Assembly: GCF_964340395.1 (NCBI RefSeq)
Contig: NC_135549.1
Coordinates: forward strand, 4,509,501-4,573,500
DNA: 64,000 nucleotides
Source: Glandiceps talaboti
Taxonomy: Eukaryota > Hemichordata > Enteropneusta > Spengelidae
Direction: 5' to 3'
Of this stretch, positions 12,441 through 27,376 are shown in pieces. The stretch's first letter is position 1. Each line of letters starts with the position of its first letter. A program made the translations under genes and the position numbers. The notes under the pieces were generated by a model, which had not been told where the DNA came from, did not search any database, and saw only the letters and a list, made by a program, of their open reading frames with translations.

Positions 12441-15400
12441 ACAGCTATCTGGTTATTAACACATCTACCAAACGTTTTGTAGTGGTATAATTGAAACTTT
12501 GTAAACCATTTACAAATATTTATAACATTACAGTTTCTAGCAATGTTTTGTATATCATATATGCTATGTATTAATCTAAATTGACATTTTTACATGTAAT
12601 GGAGGACACAATTTGATTGAATAACAGCCAAAGATTGATCTGTTTTTCGAATACACCATATTGTATGTATATGTTGTGTAAAAAGCATTTGATATGCATC
12701 TATTAACCAAAACAGATAATTTGGTTGGTGAAATTAATTTAATTTTGTCATTTTGTCATCACGTTTGTCGATATTGTACTATTAAGCAATGTATGAATAG
12801 GATACAACATATTTTAATAGGAAAGGACTCCCTAACTTCCTCTTGGCAAAAACCTTTTGCCCCCCCCCCCCCCCCAATTGGGGAGGGGGAGCTGTAAGAA
12901 TGACCTATGTCAGTCCGTTTGTGCGTCTGACCATGGTCAGCCATATCTCTGTTACACATGACTCAATTTCAACCAAATCCAGCACAAATGTCAAACACTA
13001 CAGGGCACATCATATAATTTGTGACGTGTGACATTTGTCCTAAAAGACACATTTCGCCTCTTATCTACAAATAAAAAGTTTGATATATGCAGACACAATG
13101 AAGTGTCTACTCCATGTTATCAAAAGTAAGTATTCTAGTGAAACTTTGACTTTTGACCGTGACAACATTTTGATGGTCAAATAGCCAAAATTTTCTTTGT
13201 ACTGGAACGCAAGAAGTCCGCTCAAGTGTCTACACTTAATTATCACAGGTGATCTTTCTTTTATACCCTGATCTTTGACCCTGGCTTCCATTTTCAACGT
13301 CACAATACAAATTGCTTCACAATTTATGAAGTTTTGTATCTAAAGTCACCATTCATTTGTCTGCACCTATATTTTGTTAAGGAATATTTACAAGCTTGGT
13401 AGTAAACTTTGACCTTGACCATCTTCGTTTGTTTGTTTGTTTGTTTGATTGATTGATTGTTTGTTTGTTTGTGTGTGTGTGCGTGTGCATGTGAGTATGT
13501 CTATGCGTGTGTGTGTGTGCGTGTGTGTGTTTTGGGGGTATATCTCCGAAAACAGAAGACTTGTTTTGATACAATATATAACCCATTAAGTTCACTTTTG
13601 TCTCTAGATTTATTGAAAATCAATTCACGTGAAATAGAAATTACTGATATGCCCCTGAAATTATCAAACAGCGTTTATGATATTAGAAATGAGTTTTTAA
13701 ATTGCATATGAGTTGGATACGTCCAGATGTCACGTGTCATATTTCCCTACCTTGTAAATGTGTTACGTTCTTTCAAAAGCTGTCATCTGTATTGATTATT
13801 CTTTATTGATTATGAATTATTAGAATGTGGTACAAAGAAATATACAAACTGACAATTTGTAAACACAATGCACAATAGACGGGACAAGAAATACGTTAAT
13901 AATAGTTGCACAAGTAAATTGTTGAAAGTTTTTGGTATAATTGAACACTGTGTGTTATGTTGAAATCAGGTGGCACTCAATGTAAATGACACTAAACAAC
14001 AATATTTCGAAATACGACACGAGAGCACACGAAGTGAAATTTAATAACCATCTGTAATCTGATTGTCAAACTGATCGTGTGAAAAATACATTTCACCCTT
14101 TTAAATTAAAAGTAAACGACAATCTATTTAAAAGTGAACATTATTTAGAACATGTTAAACACCTAAACTGTGTCCAGTCCTATAAAGAATCGATTCAAGG
14201 ACTCCCCGTGTAATTGCTCCTTTATATCTCGAATAACGTACACATCCCCTGGGTCGGTGTCAGGAGGGCGTCACACCAGGTGTATAATTAAATTGAATTG
14301 ACAGATTTCCTTACTATATTCACAGCATCATATAACATTGGGGATTATCACGACTATGTCGGGACAAAATCTCTAAAAGACAGATTATTTGTCCGTATAC
14401 ACAAAATAAATAACGAACTTAATGATTGAGAAAAAACGATATCACATACATACACACTTTTTAACGACACAGGTAAGATTTCTGTTCGAGGTCCGTAGAA
14501 TATACTTCGTCGACGTCAGCCACATGCTTGAGAGAGAAACATTTGTAGTGGGTGATTTGAATGTATCTATCTATCTATCTATCAGTTAAACATTGTCATT
14601 CCGCCCCACGAAGTGCCATCTAATGCGATTAATGTCATGTTCTTAACTGCTCAACGATGGCAAATGTAATTTTCATTATTTGCTTTGTCAATTACTTCTT
14701 GGTAATTACTCAATTACAATTCATTTCGGACGAAATACTTTCCTCTTTTTCTACGGTAGCTCGGACTGTCGTCTGACTCTATCCTTCATTTCCTATCTAG
14801 AGTTCAATTGCTATGACATAGCAATTATAGTCTGCACGCAATGAACAATGTAAAATCCACTTGGAATTTGAGTAAGCCTTTTTCAAAAAAGTTGTAATTG
14901 TAAGTAAAATCCAATATACCATAAGAAGTGGTGAATATATTTATGACTCCAAAAGGGACAAATATCTCTCAGTGAGATTTAGTGTTCTCGTCGGCATCAT
15001 ATGGGTATAGTTTTCAGAAGACATGGGGTAATTTGAACTTTACTGACATACGCCGTAAAATTCCTGACTAGTTTGACTAGGCAGCAATGTAATGTAAGAG
15101 TAATCAGCGACAACCGAACACTGAATGGCTTTTATCAGAAAAAAAAGTATTGCAAAGAAATGTACAGACTGAAGTTTGCACTCTTCTATGTAACCGACCT
15201 ACTATTATCCTTAATTATTGACATTTATACCCTTCTTGCATTTTAAAAGGAAACAACAAAGTATCTGTAGAAGAAACTTTGATTTGGCTTATTTTGTGTA
15301 AAAATGATGCAAGTCGACAAAGATAGCAAGTACAGTATTAGGGGTCGTTATAATAAGTTCGTAGTTAATGTTAGTTGGACTTTTAAAAAAGGAGATAACG

Positions 15401-16060
15401 TCATCTACACTGTGAGTGGGTTTTGCTGTGTCTGATGTAATCAACACAGCAGAGGAACTCTGTTATATCGTCAAATTTCCAGAATTACATAGACCTCCTT
15501 CTGTTCCCTAAAGTTGTTTTCAAGAAATTGCACACGTCTATAAAATGAACACTATATGAAATCGTGCTCATAGCTCACTTTTGTTTGTTATGACCATGTT
15601 AAAGGCAGTATGGCACCCACGGACATTCTTTAACAACCTCAGTTAGGGTAGAATGCTCCTCGGAAATAATATCTTTAAACGTTTGATATAGCTTTGCTCA
15701 AGGACACTCAAACCTATTCTCAATAAAAATCAATTTAAAAAATCTGGGGTCACCAGACAAATTTGTGAAATATAGGTCAAAATATCAAACTTTAGACAAT
15801 TTCTGAATTGAAATTACATGAGGTTATGGATTGTCACTCTTCCTATTCAGAAATAACTATTGCTCATGTTTTGAAGTATCTTGTTGAAAAACTGTTCACT
15901 GAAGTCGTCAAGAATATACTGTGGTATTTTCATTGTCAATATTAGGAACTGGTAACACTGTGTGCTTGAACAATATGACATTAGGTCATTGTTGGGAGCT
16001 TATTTGGCAAGTTGAAGTCATGCATGTGGAAATCAATGTTTAAACTGTCAATTTGTTTAC

Positions 16061-16062
<2 letters not shown>
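12441..16062. other. No identifiable gene
   Basis: AT-rich, with a poly-C tract at 12860, the TTTG/TG tract and a short CTAT run at 14565. ACGACACAG/GTAAGA at 14462-14480 could be a plus-strand donor but has no supported exon. Confidence 0.4.
13429..13533. repeat. TTTG and TG repeat tract
   Basis: TTTG units, with a TTGA interlude, pass into interrupted TG repeats. Confidence 0.9.

Positions 16063-16139
<77 letters not shown>
16063..16139. repeat. TG dinucleotide array
   Basis: 77 bases of uninterrupted TG. Confidence 0.98.
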
Positions 16140-16141
<2 letters not shown>

Positions 16142-16447
16142 GGGCCATCTTCAATTTTCTCATCCTTACTGTATACTTAACAATTTCATGATTTACAAAA
16201 AAAATTCATTTCTCTCAGATCTCCTGCGCCAAGTGTCCATGTCTCACACCACACGTATTTACTGTTCTTACTTTAACAAGATACTGTCATAGTGCCAAAA
16301 AGTGGTGACGACATGTTTAGTAAAAGTATAGTAACCTTGACATTGACTTTAGGTTGACCTAGCTCTGGCCAAACATGTTTACTTTAATTTTAGCCAGTGA
16401 GTGTTTACCTAATAACAATAAACATGTGACAGTATTAGTATACTTAC

Positions 16448-16496
16448 CGACTGACGTAGTGGTTTCTGCCTCCGTCATTACACTCCCAAGAATATT
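16448..16496 (-). other. Candidate exon, minus strand (link 4)
   Basis: 49 nt between an excellent acceptor (CCTTTCCTTTTTTCAG) and a GTAAGT donor. In phase 1 it reads YSWECNDGGRNHYVS. In phase 0 it holds an ATG followed by TEAETTTSV and could be a first coding exon instead. The gap to link 3 is about 15 kb. Confidence 0.35.
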
Positions 16497-17040
16497 CTGA
16501 AAAAAGGAAAGGTGTATATTTATAGGATATCGAAATGTTAGGAATTAAAAATTACTTCTTTCAATTCCCTGCAACAAGTATTGGCAACCATGCGAAGAAG
16601 TTAATATTGGTTCTTTAGAGTTACATGTAACGGGGACAGTCAAATATGCTTTGCTTTTGATAAATTGGTGTATTTCACCAACTTCCAGTGTTTGGTTTGT
16701 TTGTTGTTCGCATGATACTGAGTGTGCAAAGGAGATACGTCTTTAGGATGATTGCCTCTGCATGTCTACAACATTCGGAAAGATAAAATTACCCAATGCT
16801 TAAATAAATGTGTCGTAAAAGAAGAAACCCATTTAATTCGAAAAATTAGTTTGGCTCAGATTACAACTGTAACATTATATAATATCACTGGGTGTCCTTT
16901 GAGAAGAATCCGACACAAAAGGGTTGCCTGTGGGTTGTAAAATATAAAAACATTTATGACCTAGTCCCCTACTGTTATGATTTTTATATCATACAATTCA
17001 TACCAGAAGGCTAAAAAAATGTATCCTGTCATTTTCTATA

Positions 17041-17222
17041 TCATTGTTATTTTGAGGCTGAATAGAGATTCAGATTCAGATGAAGATGAAGATCCACAAT
17101 CAGATGAATTAAAAGGCTCTCCAGGGAGGTGCTTTATTGGGGACAGTTTTATTTCTCGAGCACATATGTTAGTAAAGGAATCTCTATATCGGCAGTTAAT
17201 TGTTAATGTTACGTTAATTTAA
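17041..17222 (+). other. Acidic open stretch of uncertain status
   Basis: Reads RDSDSDEDEDPQSDELKGSP in the plus strand after a pyrimidine-rich tract ending GAG. The acidic Ser/Asp/Glu run looks like part of a nuclear protein, but there is no good donor and I do not recognise a family. It could be an exon relic. Confidence 0.2.
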
Positions 17223-17284
17223 TGTACCAGCATGACCAGTGTACCTGACAATTATTTTCATCTATAAATCTGTAGAGTCAGATT

Positions 17285-17398
17285 CGACGGGGGGGGGGGG
17301 GGAGTGGTGGCTACGAAAATCCCCGAGTACGAGTACACATTGTGGGGAGAGGCCTTGATACTTTTGAGCGCTCTGGAGGGGGGGGGAGAGGGCTTTGC

Positions 17399-17436
<38 letters not shown>

Positions 17437-18235
17437 ATTTTTTTATTTTCGATTTTTTTTACCAAAACGTACTCTCCTCAGGCCCCCCCCCCGCATCGTA
17501 AGTTCTGCTCGTTCCCTAAGTGTACATGGTCTATTGTCACATGCACAAAAACAAGCATACACATGCCAGACCACATTTATGCGTGTGTTTGCACAATGCC
17601 ACATACAATATTTACAAGGAAGGAGGGCCGGGGACTGGGGGAGGTCACTTTTCCATCGGCGCTCGTGGGATGGCCATATTTAGAAAATGGGATTTGCGGA
17701 GGGTCACATTTTACTTAAATTGGCTCATTATATTGCCCAACTTTGCAATATGTCATCCAATTGCTGCCACCGGTTCCAAATCCCATTGCAGCCATTCGGG
17801 TTATGGTTAGGGTTGCTAAGATAATGTTGTGGAGATGTTGACCTCGCTCCCGACAACGTCCCAGGAGTGTGCCAATCTAATCATTGGGAGTTGAATTGTG
17901 GCCTTCAGCTCAGCCAATGAGATCCAAACACAGGTATTTATTAATGCAGTGCCTTCACACAAATCCACATGGCGGTAATAGTGGGAAATTATCATTTTGC
18001 CTTTAAAACTGTAAACATTGGTGGCAGCGGTGGGATGAAGTCCTTACCATTCATTCTTGGACTAGTCCTTTACATGTCTGACAGCATTTAACTCATGTTT
18101 TGAATAGGGGGAGGGTCATGTTTAAGAAAGTTGACGGAGGCACACTTTTTACCACGACGGACTCGGTGAGGGTCACATTTTACGCAACAGTCCGAGCCTA
18201 ATTTCCCCTGCCCCCCCCCCTTTTAATTACTGAAG
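17285..18235. repeat. Homopolymer and GC-rich patches
   Basis: Poly-G at 17290, poly-T at 17400-17432, poly-C at 17483 and 18212. GAGGGTCACATTTTAC occurs twice (about 17697 and 18167), suggesting a degraded dispersed repeat. Open frames here are low-complexity. Confidence 0.6.
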
Positions 18236-21200
18236 GCTCCCTAAACTGAAATGTGGACCTGACGATGTATTTATCTGATTAATACCGTGGTGTGACCACT
18301 GTCACCTAAATTTAATGACAGTGTGGGTGTACATAATAAAATAAGAGATGAGGATGCAGGGTTATAATAAATATCATCAAATCATCCTCACAAAGGGAGC
18401 CATGGTATTACTATTAGCAGGAAATGCATCGACGTGATAACACATCTGGTATATCCTATATGACAATGTGTAGTTATAATGGTTTGCCGTTCTGTATAAG
18501 TTATTGTCTGTCGTGACGGCGTAATTAGTGACATGCTTGTCTTTTGACCGTTAATCTCTCAAAATTATATTTATACATCGTAAATTGAAATTTAAGGGAC
18601 ATGAGGTATGTAAATCAAGCCAGTCTAATCACAAACTAGTAAATCCATGTCAAACCAGTAATATGAATGTTTATAAATCACTTTGTAGTGAGTATCACAC
18701 AGATATTACAAAGTTGACCAGAGGAGGGAGTTGACTTTGGCCATTTCAGAATACTAGTACACTGAACAGTTGGGTGTAGGTGCTTATATTTCTTATGACT
18801 CGGCGTGTCATACTGAGTACGTCAAAACATAGAGAATGGAGTGGATTTGTCAGTGATCAAAAGTTATATTGTCAGCGAATATATGGCAAGAGATATATGT
18901 TGGCTAGTTGATTACTGCTAATATTGGCCGTTGCTAATAAAGTGCATAAAGTATTCGAATACTACAAACAAATAGGTTTTTCATGTATATCGTCAAGGAT
19001 ACCGTCAGGTCTCCACGAGGAGTAAGAGTTCTGTCATTCAATACTACGAAGTTTAATAGTAGCTATCGTGCACAGTTCGAATTCCTTAATGTTCCTGATC
19101 TGCAGCTAATGGCCAGGTAATGTTTAGATGTATAAAGCTAATTGCTTTTATTGTCAACATGCTGTGTATATCACTATGATGGCAATGAATATGAGAAGTG
19201 ATACAATTAAGGATTTAAGAAAACTAGTGACGTGATATATCAGTGGATATAGAGCCGAGGTGGAGTTTGCATATGCCGCAAATTATGACCAAACTACCGC
19301 CAGGTCATTGAATTATGACAACAATTGAAATTACAAAGTTCAATATCATGGCCTGATAGCGGTGTGTCATTTTGGATATTCCATTATTTTGTAGGGTAAT
19401 TTTTTGCCGTGATTTATGAGATTCTTACAATTCTTTCAAAGTTATGTTGAATATCGTTAGACTGTAGTGTAAAATGATGTTAATGTCACCAAACTTTATA
19501 AAAATATTCAACACAATTACTTTGCAATAATGGGTTGAAAATGGGGGTCCCCGTAATTGTTTCCATGGTAACAATTCATGTAAAGGGGTCATCATAACTC
19601 ATAACATTGTATTTACTCAACTAAATATTGTAAAAATTGAATAAAATATGCTAGAATCAATACTATAATTAATCATCTGTGAATGTTGTCATGGCAACAT
19701 AAATAACTACTATTATGAAAAAAGCACAAGCAAGGAGAAAAAGTCAACATCCTGAGTTTCTAAGAAATATAGTCAAGGTATAAAACTTTGCAGTCGAAGA
19801 CATTTTTATTTGCGGAATTTGCATATGCAAGGGACTTTATAGGTCACCGTGCTCATTTTCAAATTGCATCACAAAATTTACTTTCAAGTGGAAAGAAAGA
19901 CCAAGTTCATATAAGATTAAAGGGTCAAAATTACGAATTTCTGCTAAGTTAGGGAGTCCAAAATGTGTACACATCTTTCACCATATTTTCGAAAAAACCT
20001 CGGAACTGTTTGATATTACTAACACTTTCGTATAAAAGAAATGGACCCCATAGGTTTGTCATTATTTTTTCAACCGTATACTTCACGCGCACAATTTTTA
20101 AACATTGCCGATTTTTATCATGAGTCGATGAAATGCGCGCACGAATTTATAATGACTTCTCCTTAAACTGCGATTTCATTACATTTGTGTTGTATCGTAA
20201 GTTTTATTCTTTTTGAAAGTGTTTGATTCTGACATAAAAATAACTTGACAAGTGAGTGCTGCGATCTTTTCTTGCACCATCAGGTCTCTAACTGTCTGAA
20301 TTGTAACTGATTTGTTGACTCGACACACTGTCAGGGCTGTCGGATGTCATTTTACCGTATATGGTATCCAACGGCTGTCGAAGTCACCTTAGTATAGACG
20401 ATAAACGTAATTGCGATGACATGCTTATAAATGTGACGTAATTACACGAAAATCTTTCAGACTGGACAATTAAGTCACTATATGAACTAGACATGTTAGT
20501 GAACGTTGAGACAACACGCGATGGAGAGTTTGGCGCATACATATTAGATGCGCAAATGTTGATCCATATTACTTCCTCTACCAGCAATGGGTCGCGGGGA
20601 TCGTTGAACTTTCACATTTTACATTTCTTTTTGTTAAAAACCAAAGTGGGAAATTAACCTTTGGAATGTAGTTTATTGCTACACAAAGTTTGTTTTACAT
20701 CTTGACAGTTCTATTCATTCATTCAGACAAAATATCAACCCATGGTGTGTTGCCATGACACTTCGCTGGAAGCTGTATTTCAATGTAGTTTAGGGCACGT
20801 ATCTACAATTTCAGAGAAAATATTCAGTTGCTGTACATGTAACTTTAAGAATTGTTTGTCACCACTTAGTTTGTCGACACATACTCGTATGTGGCTTGAA
20901 ATCACGTGTTGCATCATCAACATTGTTATTCACGTCCCGTTAAATATGCTAGCAAATTTTGTAATTCGTCGATATAATTGCAAAATTTGCAATAACAGTA
21001 CTAGTATTCCCATTGGCCTGTAATTACTCAACATGATTGAATTAATCTTGTTTAAGGACATTATATTATGGGTCGTTATCACTGCATTTTCTGTCGTCTT
21101 ACTATAAAGCATGCATTATTTGAGATTACAAATCTGACATTTTTCTTTATGTCTTCACTAATTTGAATTTGTTTCCTCACCGAAGATATCAATAATTTAG

Positions 21201-24200
21201 ACTTGTGAATAATGATAAGATATTTTACGGCAATACATGAGTTACTTTGATGAGACTTGGTTTATCTCATCCTTTGAGATTCGTCAAGCTTACAGTAAAT
21301 GTACATCTAGAGTGTTTCATACTTGTACTCAATCTCCCTTTATCTGTATTACGGTGACATTGATGTATTACTAAACACAGATACGAACCCAGAAAAGAGC
21401 ATGGTGAACTTGACATTGAACCCCCCAAACACTTATCATACATATAGTTATCATGATGCTACGACCAATAACGATGATGACAGCGTGTTAATTAGTGATT
21501 CGTTACAAGGATGCATTTACCAAATTAAATGATTTAGTATACTTTTACCGCTGCTGCGCAGTAAACTAGTTATTAAATCTTTAGGGATTTCGTTTTTACT
21601 GAAATTTCGATAACTGAAAAATTTACCTGTGGAATGTTCGTGAAGTCTGAAAGGTTTCTCAATTTTATTGCAATCCGGAATTGAAAGAGAAATTTAATCG
21701 AGAGAAACATTTGATGGTTCTATAGTATGGAAAGTAAGTTATCAATCAAATACCTAAAAGCCCATTACCATTAACAACAGATTATTGGTACAATAGCTTG
21801 CAGTAAGACATACTGTACACAGCTGGTATGATCTTAATTGTTAATATACAGCGATATAGGTAAAATGATCACATTAATCATTTCATCTTTAAAATCACAT
21901 ATTAGGCATATTTATCCCAACACCTAAGCCAGTAAAATTGTGAATATAGCTTTTATGAAGCAAGCCGAATAAAATTGCAGTTAAAATGATTGTCGCATAT
22001 CAGTGGCATTTGCATTTTTTCATCGATTTTCACGACTCTGTCGTCAAATTGACAAATGTTCTAATATACATTTTTATGACATTGTATAATGCATCTATGA
22101 AAAGAGTATGTGCCGGTTTTTATATCAATCAGAATTTACTGACTGCTTATATTTTTACACCATATCACGACATATTTCCATCATGTTTATCTTAAGTTTC
22201 GTACATGTCATCAATGCTGTGCTCGGATCGTTGTATTAAAGATTTCAGCCTTAGATGTACGCGCGGATGTAGGATGACGACCAAACATATATGATAAAAT
22301 GTTAAAACACGGACATTTCTAGAAAATTCAATTACCATGGCATTTCTTTTTATAAATTTTGAGTGACGCAAGATTCAAGATCGACGATTTTATGATGAGT
22401 CTCCTTTCTGTTCATTTTGTGTCAAATGCTGTTAATACAAGTGTTAATCACGTATGCACATTTAAAAAAGTTAGCGAGTGGTAATATTGTTTGAAGAACA
22501 AACTGAAGCGGACATCCACTCTACGGTATCCCTTTCACAGACCAGTAAACTCCCATGTGGTTGTTTTTGAATTGGCGTACTTTACCAAATGCGTATTTCT
22601 TTATTAATATTGCAGCTCTACTTTGACACATGGAACATAACTTCTTCTTGAAATATATGCATAGCAGTTTTTCTCAATTCGTTCGTTAACAACACACAAA
22701 GTATGAATCAAGTGTGCCTTGTTGCAAGCAGACATCGTCTCCAGACACTCAATAGAAATTCTGACAGATAAATAACATAATATGTATACTACGGTTCAAC
22801 ATTTGATTAAGGTAAATTGTATGTAGCATCACGTTGCTATTAAAGTCTGAATGCAGTCCTTTCGAGTTGTACTCTCTACGCCAAGTAAATCTTACTCCTT
22901 TCGTTAAATTTCCGCCCATCAATTAGATTTCTTCAAAATGCAAAAGCGTTTGTTCGATGGCCGGGTTTTTTCCAGAATACTAAGCTTATACATTTTTAGC
23001 GATTTAATATATAGAAGTAGATTCTTTGGAGAAAAATGAAAACAAACGAAGAAAAAACTATTTTTTTTTCAATGTTGCAATGAGCTTAGGACCTGATGCC
23101 AATTGTCATGAGTTGATATTTTATTTTCATATTACCAAAGCTATTACATTAGCAGAACGTGTTGCCTTTTTAATGATTCAAACCAATATACCATTATCCT
23201 TGATATCTTTATTAGCTTCCATTCAGGTTTTCAAATGTATCAAAGCTTTCAAACTGTACAAAACAAGTACAGAAAAATGCCGCAAAGGGAATGCTTAAAT
23301 GTTGTTTCTACGAGAAACTAAAAACGTTACATTACTTGAAAGGATGGATAAAAGAGTACAAAGAAATTGAAATTGATGGTGATGGGCTTGACTAGTCATT
23401 TTTAATTGTTACACAATCTCCAGCAAGTACAATATATCTGGAACATATTGTTTGCTTGTTACCGTTCCTTGTATGTTCCGAACGTGTCCAGAATCAATAA
23501 CGAAGTGGTACACGATTTGAGGTGTCTGAGAAGAAACTAAACATGATGTCGGAACATGATCAATGGCACACGTCACTAGAATTTGCACTTAATTGAAAAG
23601 TGAAAATCCCGGAAGGTTCAAAGATTTCACTTTGTGTTTACTTGGCTTCATAGACCACGTTGCGTGACATGATTAAATGGATGGTCCAATCAAACGACAT
23701 TGCAATTTCTATTGATGAAATAAATGTGTGACAAGTGATTTATACCATTTTTTGAACCCAATTATCTTTGGTATAGCTTAAAGATCGGTTTTAGCTTCCG
23801 AAATAACAAGGTCATGTATGTCGCCATTTTGCCTTTAAATACAGCGCCCGCCAGTGTCCACTTTAAGAAATCGTGACGTAACATCATCTTATCACTGAGG
23901 GAAAAGTATTCCATGTAGAGTCACTAAATGTTACCGGTTCCTGATCAATTTACCTGAGTTCCCCACGGTTGAACTTGGTGTTTTAACTTGATTAAGAAGG
24001 CAAGTTAGAATTGTAAAATATCTTCAGTACGATTTTATTTTTTTGAAAACATTGTGTAGTCCCATTGCATACTTGGCTTTGCTTTCCGTGGTACTGAGAG
24101 TTGATTGTTTTCATTTTGATACATGTACATCTATATCAACTTAAAACGATATCTTCTTACAGAAGGAATTGATTGATGTCAAGTTTAATGATAAATATGA

Positions 24201-24764
24201 CGTCAACATGGTTGATTATATTTCTTTTAAGTGTAATGACACCACTTCCATGTTTTTAAACTGAAAACTTTAGGAATTCTATATTAATAATATTGTATTT
24301 GTAATTCTTTGTCGACTGAAAGTTTAGATCTTAATGAAAGTAATGATTGTGTATCATTACCAACAACTTCCTGTGAATAAGCGTGATTTTGAAAACCTCT
24401 GAACTTAAGTTTCAGTTTGTCATTGTGTTCAGTGTAGTTTAATATATAATGGCGTCGAGTCTGTAGTCGTTTTTTGTTCTGTAATTTAATCTTGTAACTA
24501 TTGTTTATCTTGTCTTTTATTACTAATATTTGTTCTTGAGGTTCATGTGTGTAGGTATTCGTCACCTGTGTGGACTGCTGGACTGATATCAAAGTTCAAT
24601 TGATAATAGTAATTATAATAATAGTAATAAAAATAGCGCCAATAGCATGTAGCCCAACTGGTACCGTATAAACGATCAGAGAGTTTGATTGGTAGGACAT
24701 CATTCTGTCTTGGAAAGTTGATTCATTCACATAGAAGTTGTAATCTTTCCACAAGACACTGCTG
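18236..24764. other. No identifiable feature
   Basis: 6.5 kb of AT-rich sequence. Open frames at 20742, 21986, 23026 and 24284-24592 (minus) have no recognisable motif and no good splice context. Confidence 0.45.
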
Positions 24765-25575
24765 CTTGGTTATTGTTATGGATGTGTTCATGGTTGCTAT
24801 GTACGTTTGTGTTTATATCTCAATGTTTGTCTACATCTCGTTACTGTTATATTGCATATTATAAGGGCCACCTTTTTGCTGTTCCTATGAAAACGGTTGG
24901 TTTGCTGGGCATATATCTTTATATGTGTACTTTGTAAAATGTTTATCTACAAGCATAACCATTCGACATGTTATCTTTGCAAAATTTTCACCATTACTTA
25001 GCAGTTGCTATGGGCTTGGGCTTGTTGTTAGGTATATATAGGTTGTCTGGTGATCCCATTGAGCGTGAAACTCGGAGTAACAACTAAGCACCTCAAGTTC
25101 CAACCAACTTACTTTGTTTCAACAAGTACTTTCATTTCACTGTTACTATGGATGTGTTCTTGTTGCTATGCACATTTGTGTTTATTTTGTGAATGTGTAT
25201 CCACTTGGCTATCAACCGCTGTTGATATATTTGCAATACACATATCATGTCACTGTTGCTATGGACGTGTTCTTGTTGCTATGCACATTTGTGTCCATTT
25301 TCTGAATGTTTATCCACTTGGTTATCAACCGCTGTTGATATATTTGCAATAAACATATGTCACTGTTGCTATGGGCGTGGCCTTGTTGCTATGCACATAT
25401 GTGTCCATTTCTGAATATTTATCCACTTGCCTATTCATTCATGTTGTCATATTTGCAATGCACACTATCATTTCAGTGTTGTTATGGGTGTTGAACTGTT
25501 GCTAGGCACACATTTGTTTCAATGAATGTCTATCAAGTTATCTATCCTTGTTGAGATCTTTGCAATACACTCCGC
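24765..25575. repeat. Diverged tandem repeat, about 112-bp unit, 4-5 copies
   Basis: The blocks GTTGCTATGGACGTG, TTGTTGCTATGCACA and TTTGCAATACACAT recur at about 25134, 25248, 25360 and 25472, with a more distant copy near 24770. Confidence 0.8.
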
Positions 25576-25905
25576 TTTGTAGAGCTGCTTCAGTATAGCC
25601 CAATCCATCATACTAATTATCGCTTATATATATATATATATGTTGTCTTGAAGAATTTCCCAACTAGAAACTAAAAGCATCTCCTCACCAAATATCAAGA
25701 TCATCGTCCCAGTGGATTTTGACTCCAAAAGAAGAAGATAGTATGGAAAAACATAGCAATTCCATGTTTGTAACTGAATACATGTATCATGCCCAATCTG
25801 TACATTCATCTGTCACTTTCCATATAGCGAAACGTTACAATGCATAAATAGTTTGGTTACTAATGTTTACAATTTTAATTAAAACAGTTTCTTCTTAAAT
25901 ATATT

Positions 25906-25961
25906 GTTACAAACACCAATTTGATCAATGAAAAACCATTGATCAAATTGGTGTTTGTAAC
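25906..25961. repeat. Perfect 25-bp hairpin with 6-nt loop
   Basis: 25906-25930 and 25937-25961 are exact inverted copies separated by AAAAAC; pairing continues imperfectly outward through ATATATT. It could be the centre of a fold-back MITE or a transcribed hairpin. Confidence 0.7.
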
Positions 25962-27126
25962 ACAATATATGCATTTTTACAGTAGAAAAGTTTCATAATT
26001 AATTAAAAAGATCTATTTCTCATTCACATGGTCACTTTAAACACGTGACGAAATATTAACCTATCAGTCAACATTTATGATAGTTACCCTATGCAAATAA
26101 ATAAATAAGAAAGAATGCATATGTATTAGCTCAGTTGGCTGTCTAAGGTGTTATGAATTTATAGGTAATTTGAAAGATATGCTTATCTCGACTTCAAAGA
26201 CTAACTGTAAGAACGACATAAACTTTTGAGTTACATCATTATATGAATCTTATTCGCTGTGTACAATAATAACCGCTATCCGCCACATCAGTTGTGTTTA
26301 ATATGGCATTGGAATCACGTACACAAGAATATAAATCAATAGTTGTGTCTATCACAACAAGGTACATGTGATTTTCAAGACATTAAAATGTATTTCCACA
26401 TTTTTCTACACAGTCAGTGATTCTCCACGGTCTTCAAGAAGAATAGCTGATATATAAAAAGAAAAAAAAAGAGAAAAAAAAGAGCAGACAGCCGGGGGGG
26501 GGGGGCTTCATATGAGTCCCTAGTAATAACAACTTTTGTTTCTGTTTCTTCAGTGCAGACTATTTGTATGTGATGTTTTCCGTACCCCGAGGCAAATCGG
26601 ACACTCACACGTGACACAATATTCCAATTTTGAGTGAAGGACGCTTTGTATTTGGACCAGAATCAATTACAAGCATTGTATCTGACAAAGTCCACTATCA
26701 TATTTTGTGATGATTCAATCATAAATCACTCATAATATTAGTTTTGGAAATAAGATATTAGCAGCAAGAACACATAAATTATGTTCATTCGATGTATGAA
26801 TGAGATATTAACGTTTTGTTTCTTTGAAAGAGTAATGCTAAATATAGCTTGTAGTGTCTATGAATGTTCTCAATCATTCAGCTATCGCTTACAAGGAACA
26901 TTTTATTATTTCACTTAGACTGGTGAAATCCGACCCAAAATCAAATTGTACATTTTCCATACATGTTGTATAAACTAATATACTTTTCATTTGTCAACAC
27001 AATAGCAATTTCTAGACTATTTATATGAACACTGCGGTAGGTAAAATAAAATTGTTTGCGTAAACTGTACATTTTTTGCTAGATTTAAAATAAAGTTCAT
27101 CGACAAATTTGTTATGGTTATTATTA

Positions 27127-27376
27127 AAAGTGGCCATATGGATGAGGATTGGGTGTTTATTTTGGAATTTTAATTCATAAAACACTTTGATCATGGCTTC
27201 CTACTTGAAAATCAATATGAAACTACACAGATCAAGTCCTTGTTTGTAACTCAATACATTGTAAAAGCATAATAGATTTGTAAAAGGTTTGTTATTGTAG
27301 GTACAATAAAAACATTTTACACACTTTTTGTTTGGCTTTTTACAGTGTATTGAGTTACAAACACCATGGCCACTTT
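27127..27376. mobile_element. MITE-like element with nested inverted repeats
   Basis: AAAGTGGCCAT at 27127-27137 is inverted at 27366-27376. Inside, a 26-bp repeat at 27241-27266 is inverted at 27338-27363 with one mismatch, and it shares TGTTTGTAAC with the hairpin at 25.9 kb. Confidence 0.5.
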
